NCBI GenBank assembly: GCA_012519955.1
Contig: JAAYPH010000030.1
Span: 1 to 60,353 of the forward strand
DNA from: Candidatus Epulonipiscium sp.
GTDB lineage: Bacteria; Bacillota; Clostridia; Lachnospirales; Defluviitaleaceae
DNA: 60,353 nucleotides
Direction: 5' to 3'
Shown piece after piece: positions 17,814-26,817 of the stretch. The notes below the pieces were generated by a model. The model saw nothing but the letters and a program-made list of their open reading frames with translations. It was not told the DNA's origin and did no database searches. The translations under genes and the position numbers were made by a program. Every line of letters begins with the position of its first letter. The first letter of the stretch is position 1.

Positions 17814-18296
17814 ATGGGTCGATGGGAATTAATTTTAGGTGCAGGTCTCTTTTTTATCTTTTTATTATTTGTTGTTCTTATCGTACTTTATGTTTTAAAA
17901 TCCATTGGACTCTATGGAATGGCACAGAAGGCAGGCATTGAAAATCCTTGGCTTGCTTGGGTTCCTGTAGCAGACATGTACATTATGGGAAAACTTGTTG
18001 GAAAGATTAACTTGTTTAATCAAGAAATCGACAAGATGGAAATTATTCTTCCGGCGGGAAGTGCCGCAGTTCTTGTTTTAGGAGGAATACCGGTGATCGG
18101 TACACTGCTTTCTTTAGCTTATGCAGTATTGACCTTTGCGGCATTTTATTATCTTTTTAAGAAATACAGAGGGGAAAAAGCTGGTGGAATGTTAATACTT
18201 AGTATCATATTTATATTTATGGGACCTATTTTCCTATTTACTTTAAGAGATGCAGATCCTATTGAAGGATTTAATAATTATCCGATGGATATGTAA
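17814..18296 (+). CDS. Membrane protein, tandem paralog 2
   Basis: A 160-residue integral membrane protein closely similar to the preceding gene along its whole length (YGMAQKAGIENPWLAWVPV, GKLVGKINLFNQEI, FLFTLRDADPIEGF), but without the longer acidic tail. Helices at about 8-30, 75-100, 105-120 and 132-150. AAGGAGG precedes the ATG. Promoter, gene and terminator are all duplicated, so the unit arose by tandem duplication and each copy is a separate transcript. Function unknown. Confidence 0.8.
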   Translation: MGRWELILGAGLFFIFLLFVVLIVLYVLKSIGLYGMAQKAGIENPWLAWVPVADMYIMGKLVGKINLFNQEIDKMEIILPAGSAAVLVLGGIPVIGTLLSLAYAVLTFAAFYYLFKKYRGEKAGGMLILSIIFIFMGPIFLFTLRDADPIEGFNNYPMDM

Positions 18297-18302
18297 AAGC
18301 TA

Positions 18303-18326
18303 AAAGCCGCAGAAATCTGCGGCTTT
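18303..18326. terminator. Terminator between paralog 2 and pflA
   Basis: AAAGCCGCAGA-AA-TCTGCGGCTTT, shared by the convergent genes; its end touches the pflA stop codon region. Confidence 0.85.
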
Positions 18327-19053
18327 ATATTTTTAAACCATATTTTTTAAATATTTCTTTTGCGCTTATAATGGCTTCTTCTGAAGGTGTCGGAGTGTCT
18401 TTTAAACGGTAGGGGTACCCTAGTTGTTCCCATTTATACTCGCCCATTTTATGAAAAGGGAGGAGTTCTATTTTTTCAATGTTATTAAGGGTGGATAAGA
18501 AGGAGGCTAAGCCTTCTATATTTTCTGGGCCATCTGTTAAATTAGGAACCAGGACATAGCGTACCCACATCGGCTTATTGATGTCTGAGAGATATTTTGC
18601 CATTTGCAATGTAGGTTCATTGGAAACGCCCGTTAAATCTTTGTATATATTAGGGTCATAAGATTTAATATCTAACAGGACTAAATCTGTATATTCCAGG
18701 ACTTCTTTAGCGTGTTCTAAGGGGATGTATCCGGAAGTATCAAGGGCTGTGTGAATGCCTCTTTCCTTGCATTGCCGAAACAACTCTTTTGCAAACTTAG
18801 GCTGCATAAGAGGTTCGCCACCGGTTAAAGTAACACCTCCGCCAGAGAATTTCATATAAGATTTGTATTTTTCTATTTCTTTTATGAGCTCTTCAACAGT
18901 AGTTTCTTCTCCGTGTGCAATATTCCAGGTATCAGGGTTGTGACAGTACTGACATCTAAGAGGACAGCCTTGAGTAAACACCACAAATCGAATGCCGGGA
19001 CCATCTACGGTGCCGCAAGTTTCAATCGAATGAATTCTTCCAGTTATACTCAT
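18325..19053 (-). CDS. pflA: Pyruvate formate-lyase activating enzyme
   Basis: A 242-residue radical-SAM activase that installs the glycyl radical on PflB using reduced flavodoxin or ferredoxin. The cluster motif CPLRCQYC is at about 30-37, the SAM-binding TLTGGEPLMQ at about 75-84, and DTSGY and LLDIKSYD follow. Length matches the PflA family. It lies 69 bases downstream of pflB on the same strand and probably shares its promoter. Confidence 0.96.
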   Translation of the reverse strand: MSITGRIHSIETCGTVDGPGIRFVVFTQGCPLRCQYCHNPDTWNIAHGEETTVEELIKEIEKYKSYMKFSGGGVTLTGGEPLMQPKFAKELFRQCKERGIHTALDTSGYIPLEHAKEVLEYTDLVLLDIKSYDPNIYKDLTGVSNEPTLQMAKYLSDINKPMWVRYVLVPNLTDGPENIEGLASFLSTLNNIEKIELLPFHKMGEYKWEQLGYPYRLKDTPTPSEEAIISAKEIFKKYGLKI

Positions 19054-19122
19054 AATAAGGCTCCTTTCAATTAGAATGTTAGAGAAGAAACTAAAGTTTT
19101 TTCTCTTATTATAACTTATTTC

Positions 19123-21351
19123 TTAGAATCTATCATGGAAAGTTCTATGAATAACGTCTAATTGTTGTTCTCTCGTAAGCTTAATAAAGTTAACGGCATA
19201 TCCAGAAACACGGATGGTTAATTGAGGGTATTTTTCAGGATGATCCATTGCATCGAGTAAAGTTTCTTTATCGAATACATTCACATTGATGTGATGTCCT
19301 TCATCATGGAAATATCCATCTAGCATACCTACTAAGTTTGCCACTCTTTCATCTTCAGATTTTCCTAAAGCTTTAGGTACGATAGAGAAGGTGTAAGAGA
19401 TGCCGTCTTCAGCATGTTGATAAGGAAGTTTTGTAACAGATGCCATAGAAGCAATAGCACCTTTTTTATCTCTTCCGTGCATTGGATTAGCCCCTGGTGC
19501 AAAAGGTTCTCCGGCTTTTCTTCCGTCAGGCGTATTTCCTGTTTTCTTACCATATACCACATTAGAAGTAATTGTCAAGATAGATAATGTTGGAACAGAA
19601 TCACGGTAAGTTTTATGTCTTCTTAATTTATTCATGAACTTTTCAACGATTTCAACTGCAATAGAGTCCACTCTGTCATCATTATTTCCGAATGCAGGGT
19701 AATCGCCTTCTACTTCGTAGTCCACTGCTAAGCCTTCTTCATTTCGGATTACTCTTACTTTGCTGTGTTTAATAGCAGATAAGGAGTCTGCTACAACAGA
19801 TAAACCGGCAATACCGCAGGCAGAAGTACGAAGGATGTCTTTATCATGAAGGGCCATTTGAAGTTTTTCATAGGCGTATTTATCGTGCATATAGTGGATA
19901 ATATTGAGGGTATTGATGTAAAGCTGAGATAACCAATCCATAATTTGATCGAATCTTTCCATTACCTCATCATAATCAAGATAATCAGAAGTAATTGGTG
20001 CAAATTGAGGAGCAATTTGTTCTCCGCTCTTTTCATCTTTACCGCCATTGATTGCATATAAAAGTGCTTTTGCAAGGTTCGCTCTTGCTCCGAAGAACTG
20101 CATTTGTTTACCGATTCTCATAGCAGATACACAGCAAGCAATTCCGTAGTCGTCTCCATACCATCTTCTCATTAAGTCGTCATTTTCATATTGGATGGAG
20201 CTGGTGTCTATTGATACCTTAGCACAGAACTTCTTAAAGTTTTCAGGCATTCTTTCAGACCATAGAACGGTTAAGTTTGGTTCTGGTGCAGGACCTAAAT
20301 TATTTAAAGTATGAAGAATACGGAAGCTGGATTTGGTTACTAAGGTTCTTCCGTCTTCACCCATACCACCGATGGATTCTGTTACCCAGGTAGGATCTCC
20401 TGAGAATAATTCATTGTAAGATGGTGTTCTAAGGAATCGAACCATTCTTAATTTCATAACAAAATGATCCATTAATTCCTGTGCTTCTTCTTCAGTTAAG
20501 ATGCCTTCTTTTAAGTCTTTTTCAATGTATATATCAAAGAAAGTAGATACACGGCCTAAAGACATGGCAGCACCGTCTTGTTCCTTAACAGCACCTAAAT
20601 ATGCAAAGTATGTCCATTGGATAGCTTCTCTAGCATTGGATGCCGGCTTGCTGATATCAAAGCCATAACCTTTAGCCATTTCTTTTAAATCCTGTAATGC
20701 CCTTATTTGTTCGGAGATTTCTTCACGAAGACGAATGATTGGGCTTTCCATATATTCCATTTCTAATTGTTTCTTTTCTTCCTGTTTTGCTTCGATGAGT
20801 CTGTCAACACCATATAAAGCAACTCTTCTGTAGTCTCCTATGATACGACCTCTGCCGTAAGCATCAGGAAGACCTGTGATTACTCCGGTATGTCTTGCTT
20901 TTCTCATATCTTCGGTATAGGCATCAAATACGCCGTCGTTATGCGTTTTTCTATATTTCTTAAAGATTTCACGGGTTACAGGGTCTAGTTGATAGCCGTA
21001 GGAATCCAATGCTTTTTCTACCACACGGATTCCACCAAAAGGCATAATACCTCTTTTTAAAGGTTTGTCTGTTTGGAAACCTACGATTTGTTCTAATTCT
21101 TTGTCAAGATATCCAGGGCCATGGGAAGTAATGCTGGATGGAATTTTTGTTTCAGCATCCAAAATTCCTTTAGCTCTTTCTTCCTTTGTTAATTCCATCA
21201 CTTCATCCCAAAGTTTTTTAGTTCTGTCTGTTGGACCAGCAAGGAAGGAGTCATCTCCTTCATAAGGGGTGTAATTCTTTTGAATAAAGTCTCTGACGTC
21301 TATAGCTTTAGTCCAGTTACCTTCGGTAAAACCTTTCCATTGTTCAAACAT
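19123..21351 (-). CDS. pflB: Formate C-acetyltransferase (pyruvate formate-lyase)
   Basis: A 742-residue glycyl-radical enzyme that splits pyruvate with CoA into acetyl-CoA and formate during fermentation. The adjacent active-site cysteines are in GIACCVSAM (about 405-406) and the radical glycine in RVSGYAVNF is G717, 25 residues from the end. The N-terminus [11 protein letters not shown] is that of true PFL rather than glycerol or choline lyases. AAGGAGG precedes the ATG. A promoter and a Rex-like palindrome lie upstream. Confidence 0.98.
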   Translation of the reverse strand: MFEQWKGFTEGNWTKAIDVRDFIQKNYTPYEGDDSFLAGPTDRTKKLWDEVMELTKEERAKGILDAETKIPSSITSHGPGYLDKELEQIVGFQTDKPLKRGIMPFGGIRVVEKALDSYGYQLDPVTREIFKKYRKTHNDGVFDAYTEDMRKARHTGVITGLPDAYGRGRIIGDYRRVALYGVDRLIEAKQEEKKQLEMEYMESPIIRLREEISEQIRALQDLKEMAKGYGFDISKPASNAREAIQWTYFAYLGAVKEQDGAAMSLGRVSTFFDIYIEKDLKEGILTEEEAQELMDHFVMKLRMVRFLRTPSYNELFSGDPTWVTESIGGMGEDGRTLVTKSSFRILHTLNNLGPAPEPNLTVLWSERMPENFKKFCAKVSIDTSSIQYENDDLMRRWYGDDYGIACCVSAMRIGKQMQFFGARANLAKALLYAINGGKDEKSGEQIAPQFAPITSDYLDYDEVMERFDQIMDWLSQLYINTLNIIHYMHDKYAYEKLQMALHDKDILRTSACGIAGLSVVADSLSAIKHSKVRVIRNEEGLAVDYEVEGDYPAFGNNDDRVDSIAVEIVEKFMNKLRRHKTYRDSVPTLSILTITSNVVYGKKTGNTPDGRKAGEPFAPGANPMHGRDKKGAIASMASVTKLPYQHAEDGISYTFSIVPKALGKSEDERVANLVGMLDGYFHDEGHHINVNVFDKETLLDAMDHPEKYPQLTIRVSGYAVNFIKLTREQQLDVIHRTFHDRF

Positions 21352-21383
21352 AGGGCATCCTCCTTATTAATTTATACAATTAA

Positions 21384-21401
21384 ATGTTATTTTTTTAACA
21401 T
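21384..21401. promoter_or_regulatory. Candidate Rex (redox repressor) operator for pflB
   Basis: ATGTTA-T6-TAACAT, an 18-base palindrome lying between the pflB promoter and start codon. It matches the Rex consensus TTGTTAANNNNTTAACAA at 11 of 14 specified positions. NADH-sensing Rex controls fermentation genes in many Firmicutes. The region is AT-rich, so chance is possible. Confidence 0.4.
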
Positions 21402-21431
21402 AGTTTTTATATTATTTTATTGTTTGCCTAT

Positions 21432-21460
21432 ATTATAATTGAATACTGTATACACGTCAA
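21432..21460 (-). promoter_or_regulatory. pflB promoter
   Basis: On the minus strand TTGACG, a 17-base spacer and TATAAT; the 5' leader would be about 75 bases. The rest of the 387-base gap (21461-21738) is AT-rich and shows no other clear signal. Confidence 0.75.
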
Positions 21461-21738
21461 TATATTTTTAAATAATAATTATTCTTAAAACGTCGAAAAC
21501 AATTGAAAAATCAATATTGATCGAAATAATGAAAAAAGTAAGTAAATAGCATAAATGATAATGATTTTTATTAACTACTACAACAAAGAAAATACACAGC
21601 CATTATTGATAATAATTTAACGATATGTACACGTTTTTTAGACAGTGCTAAAAGCTGGCTGGAATGAAGTCAACGCTCAAGGAAAGACTAAATTTATAAC
21701 TACATTAATAATTATAGACTAATCGCGGAGGACATAAT

Positions 21739-22425
21739 ATGATTCAAATCACAAATATGGCAGTTCTTGTACTTCATGGCTTTAATAGCTGTTCCAGGGA
21801 TGTTAAAGTTTTATCAGATTATTTAAGGGATAGAGGAATTTATACAATTTGTCCTACTTTAGCAGGAATAAAAGGAACAAAACAAGAGTGGAATACAACC
21901 ACGTGGAGAGATTGGATTTCTAATGCAGAGAAAGAATTCAAAAATTTAAAGGAAGAATTTAAAAAAGTAGCAGTCATAGGATTTTCTATGGGAGGGTTGG
22001 TTGCACTTTATCTTACTTATAATTATGGTGCAGATTTGATTACGATGGTGAATACCCCTATATATTGCGGAGATATAAGAAAGATCATGGAAAAGGTTAA
22101 AAGGTGTATCAAGAAAAGAAGTTATGATCCCATAAAGTATTATTGTAATGTGATCAATGAAACGCCTTTATGGGGAGCGTTGAATTTAACTCGGGGATTA
22201 AATGAATGCATCCCCCTGGTAGAAAAGATTAAAACGCCTCTTCTTGTTATTCAGGGTTTAAAGGATGAGGCAGTCCGATGGCAAAGTGCAGATTATCTCT
22301 TTTGCCGCTCGGCTTCTCCTTGGAAAAAGAAAATTTACTACAGAAATGCGGATCACTTTATATTTGAAGGAGAAGAAAAAGAAGATGTTTGTAGAGAAAT
22401 CTTTCATTATTTAATGCAGGTTTAA
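21739..22425 (+). CDS. Alpha/beta hydrolase, carboxylesterase/monoacylglycerol lipase type
   Basis: A 228-residue cytosolic hydrolase like the Est30/monoglyceride-lipase group. The oxyanion segment is LHGFNS (12-17), nucleophile S83 in GFSMGG, D176 in GLKDEAV and H206 in NADHF form the triad. No signal peptide. Substrate cannot be assigned. It is followed by a GntR regulator 64 bases on and may share a transcript with it. Confidence 0.85.
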   Translation: MIQITNMAVLVLHGFNSCSRDVKVLSDYLRDRGIYTICPTLAGIKGTKQEWNTTTWRDWISNAEKEFKNLKEEFKKVAVIGFSMGGLVALYLTYNYGADLITMVNTPIYCGDIRKIMEKVKRCIKKRSYDPIKYYCNVINETPLWGALNLTRGLNECIPLVEKIKTPLLVIQGLKDEAVRWQSADYLFCRSASPWKKKIYYRNADHFIFEGEEKEDVCREIFHYLMQV

Positions 22426-22489
22426 GCATAAAAATCATTTGAATCTTAGAAAAGGGAATGTTAGAATAATGAGAAATGGAGGTGATATT

Positions 22490-23227
22490 TTGAAGATTGA
22501 TAAGAGCCATCCTCTGCCTTATTATATACAATTAAAAAATATTATAGAAAAACAAATAGAAGAAGGGATTTATCAGCCTAATCAAATGATTCCTTCAGAG
22601 AGACAATTAAGTGAAAAGTACGAAATCAGTCGTATGACAACACGGCAAGCTATTAATGAATTGGTTAAAGAAGGAAAATTATATAGAGAGAAAGGGCGAG
22701 GAACTTTTGTGTCCTCCCCCAGGTTTTTGCAGGAAAATATGATGAGCTTTACAGAAACCCTTAGAGCTCAAGGCTATACACCGACCACCAAAGTTTTAGA
22801 GTTTTCGGTGGTGCGGGGCCTAAAAAACATCAGCAAAATGCTGGAGACAAAAGAAGAACAAACCTATTATAAAATAAAACGCTTACGTTTTGCAGACTCC
22901 ATACCTGCTGCATTAGAAACCGTTTATATTCCCTCAGAATACTGTGAAGGATTAGACCAGTATGACTTAGGAGCTCAATCCTTATACAAGATTTTAAAAG
23001 AAAACTACAATCATAATATAGAGTCTACTTTTTTGACTATTGAGGCAGTCATTTCCGATAAAATGATGATGAAAATCTTTGAGTCCAGTAAAGCTATTCC
23101 GTTGTTAAAAACGGAAGGTATCACAAGAACCGAAGAAGGTGTAAAATTATTTTATGAAACATCTTATTATCGCTCGGACGTATATACATATCAAGTGAAT
23201 ATATATAGGGGAATGATGGGACGGTGA
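22490..23227 (+). CDS. GntR/HutC-family transcriptional regulator
   Basis: A 245-residue repressor: winged helix at about 5-75 (PLPYYIQLKNIIEKQI, PSERQLSEKYEISRMTTRQAI) and a UTRA effector domain (about 95-240), as in NagR/YvoA and TreR. The preferred start is TTG 22490, five bases after GGAGGTGAT; the ATG at 22469 has a weaker site. Its stop overlaps the beginning of the pyrophosphatase reading frame, so the two genes are translationally coupled. No sugar gene is adjacent, so the effector is unknown. Confidence 0.88.
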   Translation: MKIDKSHPLPYYIQLKNIIEKQIEEGIYQPNQMIPSERQLSEKYEISRMTTRQAINELVKEGKLYREKGRGTFVSSPRFLQENMMSFTETLRAQGYTPTTKVLEFSVVRGLKNISKMLETKEEQTYYKIKRLRFADSIPAALETVYIPSEYCEGLDQYDLGAQSLYKILKENYNHNIESTFLTIEAVISDKMMMKIFESSKAIPLLKTEGITRTEEGVKLFYETSYYRSDVYTYQVNIYRGMMGR

Positions 23228-23232
23228 CTGTA

Positions 23233-24861
23233 ATGGATAAACCGATTTTTGTTTTTGGACATTTAAATCCCGATACCGACTCAATTTGTTCAGCAATTGC
23301 ATATGCAGAGCTAAAACGTGAGCTAGGCTATAGCAATGTTCAAGCGGTTCGTATAGGTAATATTAATAGGGAGACTGCATTTGCTCTTAACTTTTTTGGA
23401 GAAGGTCCCCCTCCTTTACTCTCGGATGTGGAACCTCAGGTAGCAGATCTGAATTTTTATTCTCCTTATGTGGTACATAAAGATGACTCTATTAAATCCG
23501 TATGGGATTTGATGAAAAAAATAGAAAGACATATGATTCCTGTGGTGGACGAAGAAGATCGTTTAAATGGGATAGTATCTCTTAAAGATATCGCTACATC
23601 TTATATGGAATTTTCAGATGAAATGGCGATAAAGAACCATAAAACCAGATTTTCCAATCTGATTAAAGTATTGGACGGAGAAATTTTAGAAGGCAATTAT
23701 CCTTATGAATACGTGGAAGGAAATATTTATACGGATTCCACTTTGGCGAAAGATCAAGAGCTTTCTAGAGGAGATATACTCATCATAGGGTGTGCAAAAG
23801 ATATACAAGAAAAAGTAGAAAATATCGGTGCAGGATGTATTATCGTAGCTGGAGATAAAGACTTTAATGAATCCTATGAACTTAAAAAGGATTTAGAGTG
23901 TGCAGTCGTCAGAGTCCCACACAGCTTTTTTAAAACGATTAAATTAATTAATCAAAGTATATCTGTGTCTGCCATTATGAGAAAACATAATCTGGTATAT
24001 TTTCAGATGGATGATTATGTGGAAGAAATTAAAGAAATTATGCAAAGTTCCGCCCATAGAAGCTTTCCTGTTGTAGATTCCGAAGGAAAAGTAAAGGGTA
24101 TTCTGTCCAGAAGACATTTGATCGACATAAACAGAAAACATGTAATTTTAATGGACCATAACGAAAAAGGACAATCCATAAAAGGTTTGGAAAAGGCTAC
24201 GATATTAGAAATCATAGACCATCACAGAGTAGCAGATATTCACACCATGGCTCCGTTATATTTTAGAGCAGAACCGGTAGGATGTACCGCTACCATTGTT
24301 TCAAAAATGTATAGAGAAAATAATATAGAGCCCACTCCGGGAATCGCAGGGCTTATGTTAAGCGCCATTATCTCCGACACCTTATTGTTTAAATCCCCCA
24401 CTTGCACGGAGGAAGATAAATGCCAGGCGGAGTACCTTGCTAAAATAGCCGGAGTAGATATACAAAAATATGGCATGGCCATGATTACTGCCGGAACTTC
24501 CTTAAAAGGAAAGACTGCAGAACAAATTTACTATACCGATATGAAGAAATTTGTATTTGGCAAATATAAAGCGGCGATTTCTCAAGTTAATACAGCTGAC
24601 TTTAGGGGAGTATTTAATTTAATTCCGGAGTTAAAAGCTATGATGCATACGCTTTGCGAAACGGAAAAATACGATTTGGTTATTTTACTGGTGACAGATA
24701 TTATATTAGGCGGAACAGAGTTAATCGCTGTAGGTTCAGGAAAAGAATTGGTATCTCGGGCATTTGGATTAAATATTAAGGAAGACAGCATATTCTTGCC
24801 GGGAGTATTGTCCAGAAAGAAGCAAGTGGTTCCGAAGCTCATGAACGCCGCCCAAATTTAG
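23233..24861 (+). CDS. ppaC: Manganese-dependent inorganic pyrophosphatase with CBS and DRTGG domains
   Basis: A 542-residue family II pyrophosphatase of the nucleotide-regulated type. The DHH domain starts FVFGHLNPDTDSICSA (about 5-20), is interrupted by a CBS domain (about 70-125), a DRTGG domain (about 145-245) and a second CBS domain (about 250-305), and resumes with the DHH signature DHHRVADI (about 328-335); DHHA2 is C-terminal. In such enzymes AMP/ADP inhibit while ATP or diadenosine polyphosphates activate. ATG 23233 is chosen over the GTG four codons upstream. It is coupled to the GntR gene. Confidence 0.93.
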   Translation: MDKPIFVFGHLNPDTDSICSAIAYAELKRELGYSNVQAVRIGNINRETAFALNFFGEGPPPLLSDVEPQVADLNFYSPYVVHKDDSIKSVWDLMKKIERHMIPVVDEEDRLNGIVSLKDIATSYMEFSDEMAIKNHKTRFSNLIKVLDGEILEGNYPYEYVEGNIYTDSTLAKDQELSRGDILIIGCAKDIQEKVENIGAGCIIVAGDKDFNESYELKKDLECAVVRVPHSFFKTIKLINQSISVSAIMRKHNLVYFQMDDYVEEIKEIMQSSAHRSFPVVDSEGKVKGILSRRHLIDINRKHVILMDHNEKGQSIKGLEKATILEIIDHHRVADIHTMAPLYFRAEPVGCTATIVSKMYRENNIEPTPGIAGLMLSAIISDTLLFKSPTCTEEDKCQAEYLAKIAGVDIQKYGMAMITAGTSLKGKTAEQIYYTDMKKFVFGKYKAAISQVNTADFRGVFNLIPELKAMMHTLCETEKYDLVILLVTDIILGGTELIAVGSGKELVSRAFGLNIKEDSIFLPGVLSRKKQVVPKLMNAAQI

Positions 24862-24886
24862 GACGGATGAACACATATTTTGGAGG

Positions 24887-24916
24887 TTGCATTATATCAT
24901 ATCATTAGGATATAAT
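24887..24916 (+). promoter_or_regulatory. Promoter for the DUF1858 gene
   Basis: TTGCAT, an 18-base spacer and TATAAT, 49 bases before the ATG. Confidence 0.55.
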
Positions 24917-24965
24917 AAAAATGTTACAGATTACTTATTGTTGATCATATAAAGGAGGAAATAGA

Positions 24966-25175
24966 ATGGCAGCTAAAATCACAAAGGACATGATTATTGC
25001 AGATATCATTGCTGTTGACCGCAACCTTATTCCATTTTTGATGGAAGCAGGAATGCACTGTATCGGATGCCCTTCATCTCAAGGAGAAACCTTAGAAGAA
25101 GCAGGAATGGTTCACGGCCTTAATGTAGATGAAATCGTAGAAAAAATGAATGCTTATTTAGCAAGTAAAGAATAA
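24966..25175 (+). CDS. DUF1858 domain protein
   Basis: A 69-residue single-domain protein: ITKDMIIADIIAVDRNLIPFLMEAGMHCIGCPSS is the family pattern, with a CxxC pair (CIGC) on a helix that may serve a redox or metal-binding role. The domain often occurs alone in anaerobes or fused to hybrid-cluster or sulfur-handling proteins. AAAGGAGG precedes the ATG. Own promoter and terminator. Precise function unknown. Confidence 0.9.
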   Translation: MAAKITKDMIIADIIAVDRNLIPFLMEAGMHCIGCPSSQGETLEEAGMVHGLNVDEIVEKMNAYLASKE

Positions 25176-25180
25176 AAATA

Positions 25181-25214
25181 AAAAACCTTCAGGCTAAAAG
25201 CTTGGAGGTTTTTT
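25181..25214 (+). terminator. Terminator after the DUF1858 gene
   Basis: AAAACCTTCAGGCT-AAA-AGCTTGGAGGTTTT, fully paired with two G-U pairs, then T's. Confidence 0.85.
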
Positions 25215-25216
25215 GG

Positions 25217-25244
25217 TATATGAAATACTTAAGAATTTCCTATA
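25217..25244. repeat. Short palindromic repeat, copy 1 (diverged)
   Basis: TATATGAAAT, 8-base loop, ATTTCCTATA: same arm, loop length and position (just after a terminator) as the repeats at 26333 and 29023, with one mismatch in the stem. It is followed at once by the GC-rich repeat copy B. Confidence 0.5.
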
Positions 25245-25255
25245 GCAAAAAATTT

Positions 25256-25352
25256 CCAGGCAGGATGAAACTTGCGCATGTTGTATTTTGTCGGCTTTGG
25301 CGACCGCACTCGGCGCTAGAGTTTTGAGGCGAAACTCTTTTTCAAAGAATTT
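25256..25352. repeat. Dispersed GC-rich intergenic repeat, copy B
   Basis: Second copy of the element at 11-98. It begins CCAGGCAGGATG, shares TTGTATTTTGTCGGCTTTG and the CTCGGCGC core, and ends in AGAGTTT-TGAGGCG-AAACTCTTT, a seven-base-pair hairpin followed by T's. Copy A keeps a hairpin at this place with different bases. Confidence 0.6.
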
Positions 25353-25445
25353 TAACTAAAAATGATGATGAAACAAAGTAATTTGAATATAATATATATA
25401 ACAGATGTTAAAATATAAAACTGTTACAAAGGAGGAGTTTTTGTG

Positions 25446-26279
25446 ATGAATATCAACAGTGCAACAACTCTACATAATGGAGTTAAAATGCCGTGGCTTG
25501 GTTTTGGGACATTCAAGATCACAGAAGAAGGACAGGTAGAAAATTCTGTTTTAGAGGCTTTGAAAGTGGGATATAGACATATTGATACCGCTGCAGTTTA
25601 TGGAAACGAAGAAAGTGTAGGAAGAGCCATGAAGAATAGCGGCGTAAAAAGAGAGGAAATATTTTTAACCAGTAAAGTTTGGAACTCAGACCAGGGATAT
25701 GATTCAACTTTAAGAGCTTTTGAAGCATCCTTAAAGAGACTGGATACAAATTATCTGGATTTATATTTAATTCATTGGCCAAAGCCTCTTAATAAAGAAA
25801 CCTGGAGAGCACTGGAAAAGCTTTATAAGGAAAAAAGAGTAAGGGCTATAGGTGTTAGCAATTTTAAAGTTTATCATTTAGAAGAACTTATGGAATCCTG
25901 TGAAATTGTACCGATGGTTAACCAGGTAGAATATCATCCACGACTCCAGCAGACTGATTTGTTGGAATTTTGTAAGAAACATAATATCCAGCTGGAAGCC
26001 TGGGGACCTTTAATGCAGGGAAAAATCTTTGATATTCCTCTTATGAAAGAACTATCAGAGAAGTACAATAAAACGATTTCACAAATTGCACTTAGATGGG
26101 ATCTTCAAACAGGCGTGGTGACGATACCTAAGTCTGTTACTCCTGAAAGAATTAAGGAAAATTCGGATATCTTTGATTTTGAAATATCAAAAGAAGACAT
26201 GGAAAGAATTGCAGAGCTCAACACTGGAGAAAGAGTTGGTACCGATCCGGATGATGTTTATCTGCATAATAAGTTTTAA
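25446..26279 (+). CDS. Aldo/keto reductase
   Basis: A 277-residue NAD(P)H-dependent oxidoreductase of the AKR5-like group (2,5-diketo-gluconate reductase/YvgN type). The catalytic tetrad is complete: D47 and Y52 in GYRHIDTAAVYGNE, K77 in TSKVW, H110 in LIHWPKP; the C-terminal IPKSVTPERIKEN segment binds the cofactor phosphate. Cytosolic TIM barrel of typical length. ATG 25446 follows AAGGAGG; an in-frame GTG lies one codon earlier. Likely detoxifies or reduces small carbonyls; substrate not predictable. Confidence 0.92.
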   Translation: MNINSATTLHNGVKMPWLGFGTFKITEEGQVENSVLEALKVGYRHIDTAAVYGNEESVGRAMKNSGVKREEIFLTSKVWNSDQGYDSTLRAFEASLKRLDTNYLDLYLIHWPKPLNKETWRALEKLYKEKRVRAIGVSNFKVYHLEELMESCEIVPMVNQVEYHPRLQQTDLLEFCKKHNIQLEAWGPLMQGKIFDIPLMKELSEKYNKTISQIALRWDLQTGVVTIPKSVTPERIKENSDIFDFEISKEDMERIAELNTGERVGTDPDDVYLHNKF

Positions 26280-26293
26280 AGATCTTATGATGA

Positions 26294-26330
26294 AGCAGGA
26301 ATAAAAAGTATTTTTTATTCCTGCTATTTT
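26294..26330 (+). terminator. Terminator after the aldo/keto reductase gene
   Basis: AGCAGGAATAAAAA-GTAT-TTTTTATTCCTGCT, 14 perfect pairs, followed by ATTTTT. Confidence 0.9.
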
Positions 26331-26332
26331 TA

Positions 26333-26362
26333 TTGTATAGGAAATTCTTCCGGATTTCCTAT
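26333..26362. repeat. Short palindromic repeat, copy 2
   Basis: TTGTATAGGAAAT, 8-base loop (TCTTCCGG), ATTTCCTAT; starts directly after a terminator T-run. The outer four bases of the right arm have diverged. About 30 bases after it are also similar to those following copy 3 (AAAG.CTTC..ATATC). Confidence 0.6.
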
Positions 26363-26407
26363 GAAATAGAAAGTCTTCATATCTATTTTAAAATAATAGG
26401 ATGGAAT

Positions 26408-26461
26408 TTTTTTACTTTAAAGAGTTTGTTATTGAAATATAATGAATATTTAAGTAAAATA
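26408..26461 (+). promoter_or_regulatory. Candidate LacI-type operator and -10 upstream of chemoreceptor gene
   Basis: TTTACTTTAAA (26411-26421) and ATTTAAGTAAAATA (26448-26461) are inverted copies of the half-site found in the palindrome upstream of the GH2 gene; a TATAAT (26438-26443) lies between them. It suggests shared control with the LacI/GH2 genes. Between here and 26818 I saw a small GAGAAT-TGAA-ATTCTC hairpin near 26635 but no recognisable riboswitch. Confidence 0.4.
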
Positions 26462-26817
26462 GATTTTAAGATGATTTAAATTATTTAGAATTTGAAACAA
26501 TTATCTACATTATTCTAAATAAATATAGATCATATTTTTTATAACCAGTATTTAGTATTGTAAAGCTGTTATTATGAATGTGGAAGGAGGACCGATCTGA
26601 AAACGACTTTGAAACTCTACTTTTATGGAGTGGAGAATTGAAATTCTCTTTTAAAAAAAAGGAAAATACTAAGGTATTTAAAATAAAAAAGAATATAATC
26701 TAGTTCAATCGGAAAAAGAGGTGAGAATTATTTGGGTTTGAAAACTAAATATATAAGAATCTGCTATATTTATTTATAAATATAGTATTAATATGTTTAC
26801 TGATGAGGGGGAAAAGT

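Noticed and set aside
17108-18296. The tandem membrane proteins as signal peptidases or a toxin/immunity pair.
   Set aside because: No Ser/Lys catalytic dyad and no toxin-antitoxin layout; each copy has its own promoter and terminator.
26565-26660. Possible riboswitch or structured leader before the chemoreceptor gene (GGAGGACCGATCTG and small hairpins).
   Set aside because: It does not match the c-di-GMP-I, c-di-GMP-II or other riboswitch cores I know; only short AT-rich stems are present.
26731-26779. Short TTG-started frame (14 codons) after GAGGTGAG in the chemoreceptor leader.
   Set aside because: Start codon and length are weak, no Trp/Leu/His-type attenuator codons and no terminator follows.
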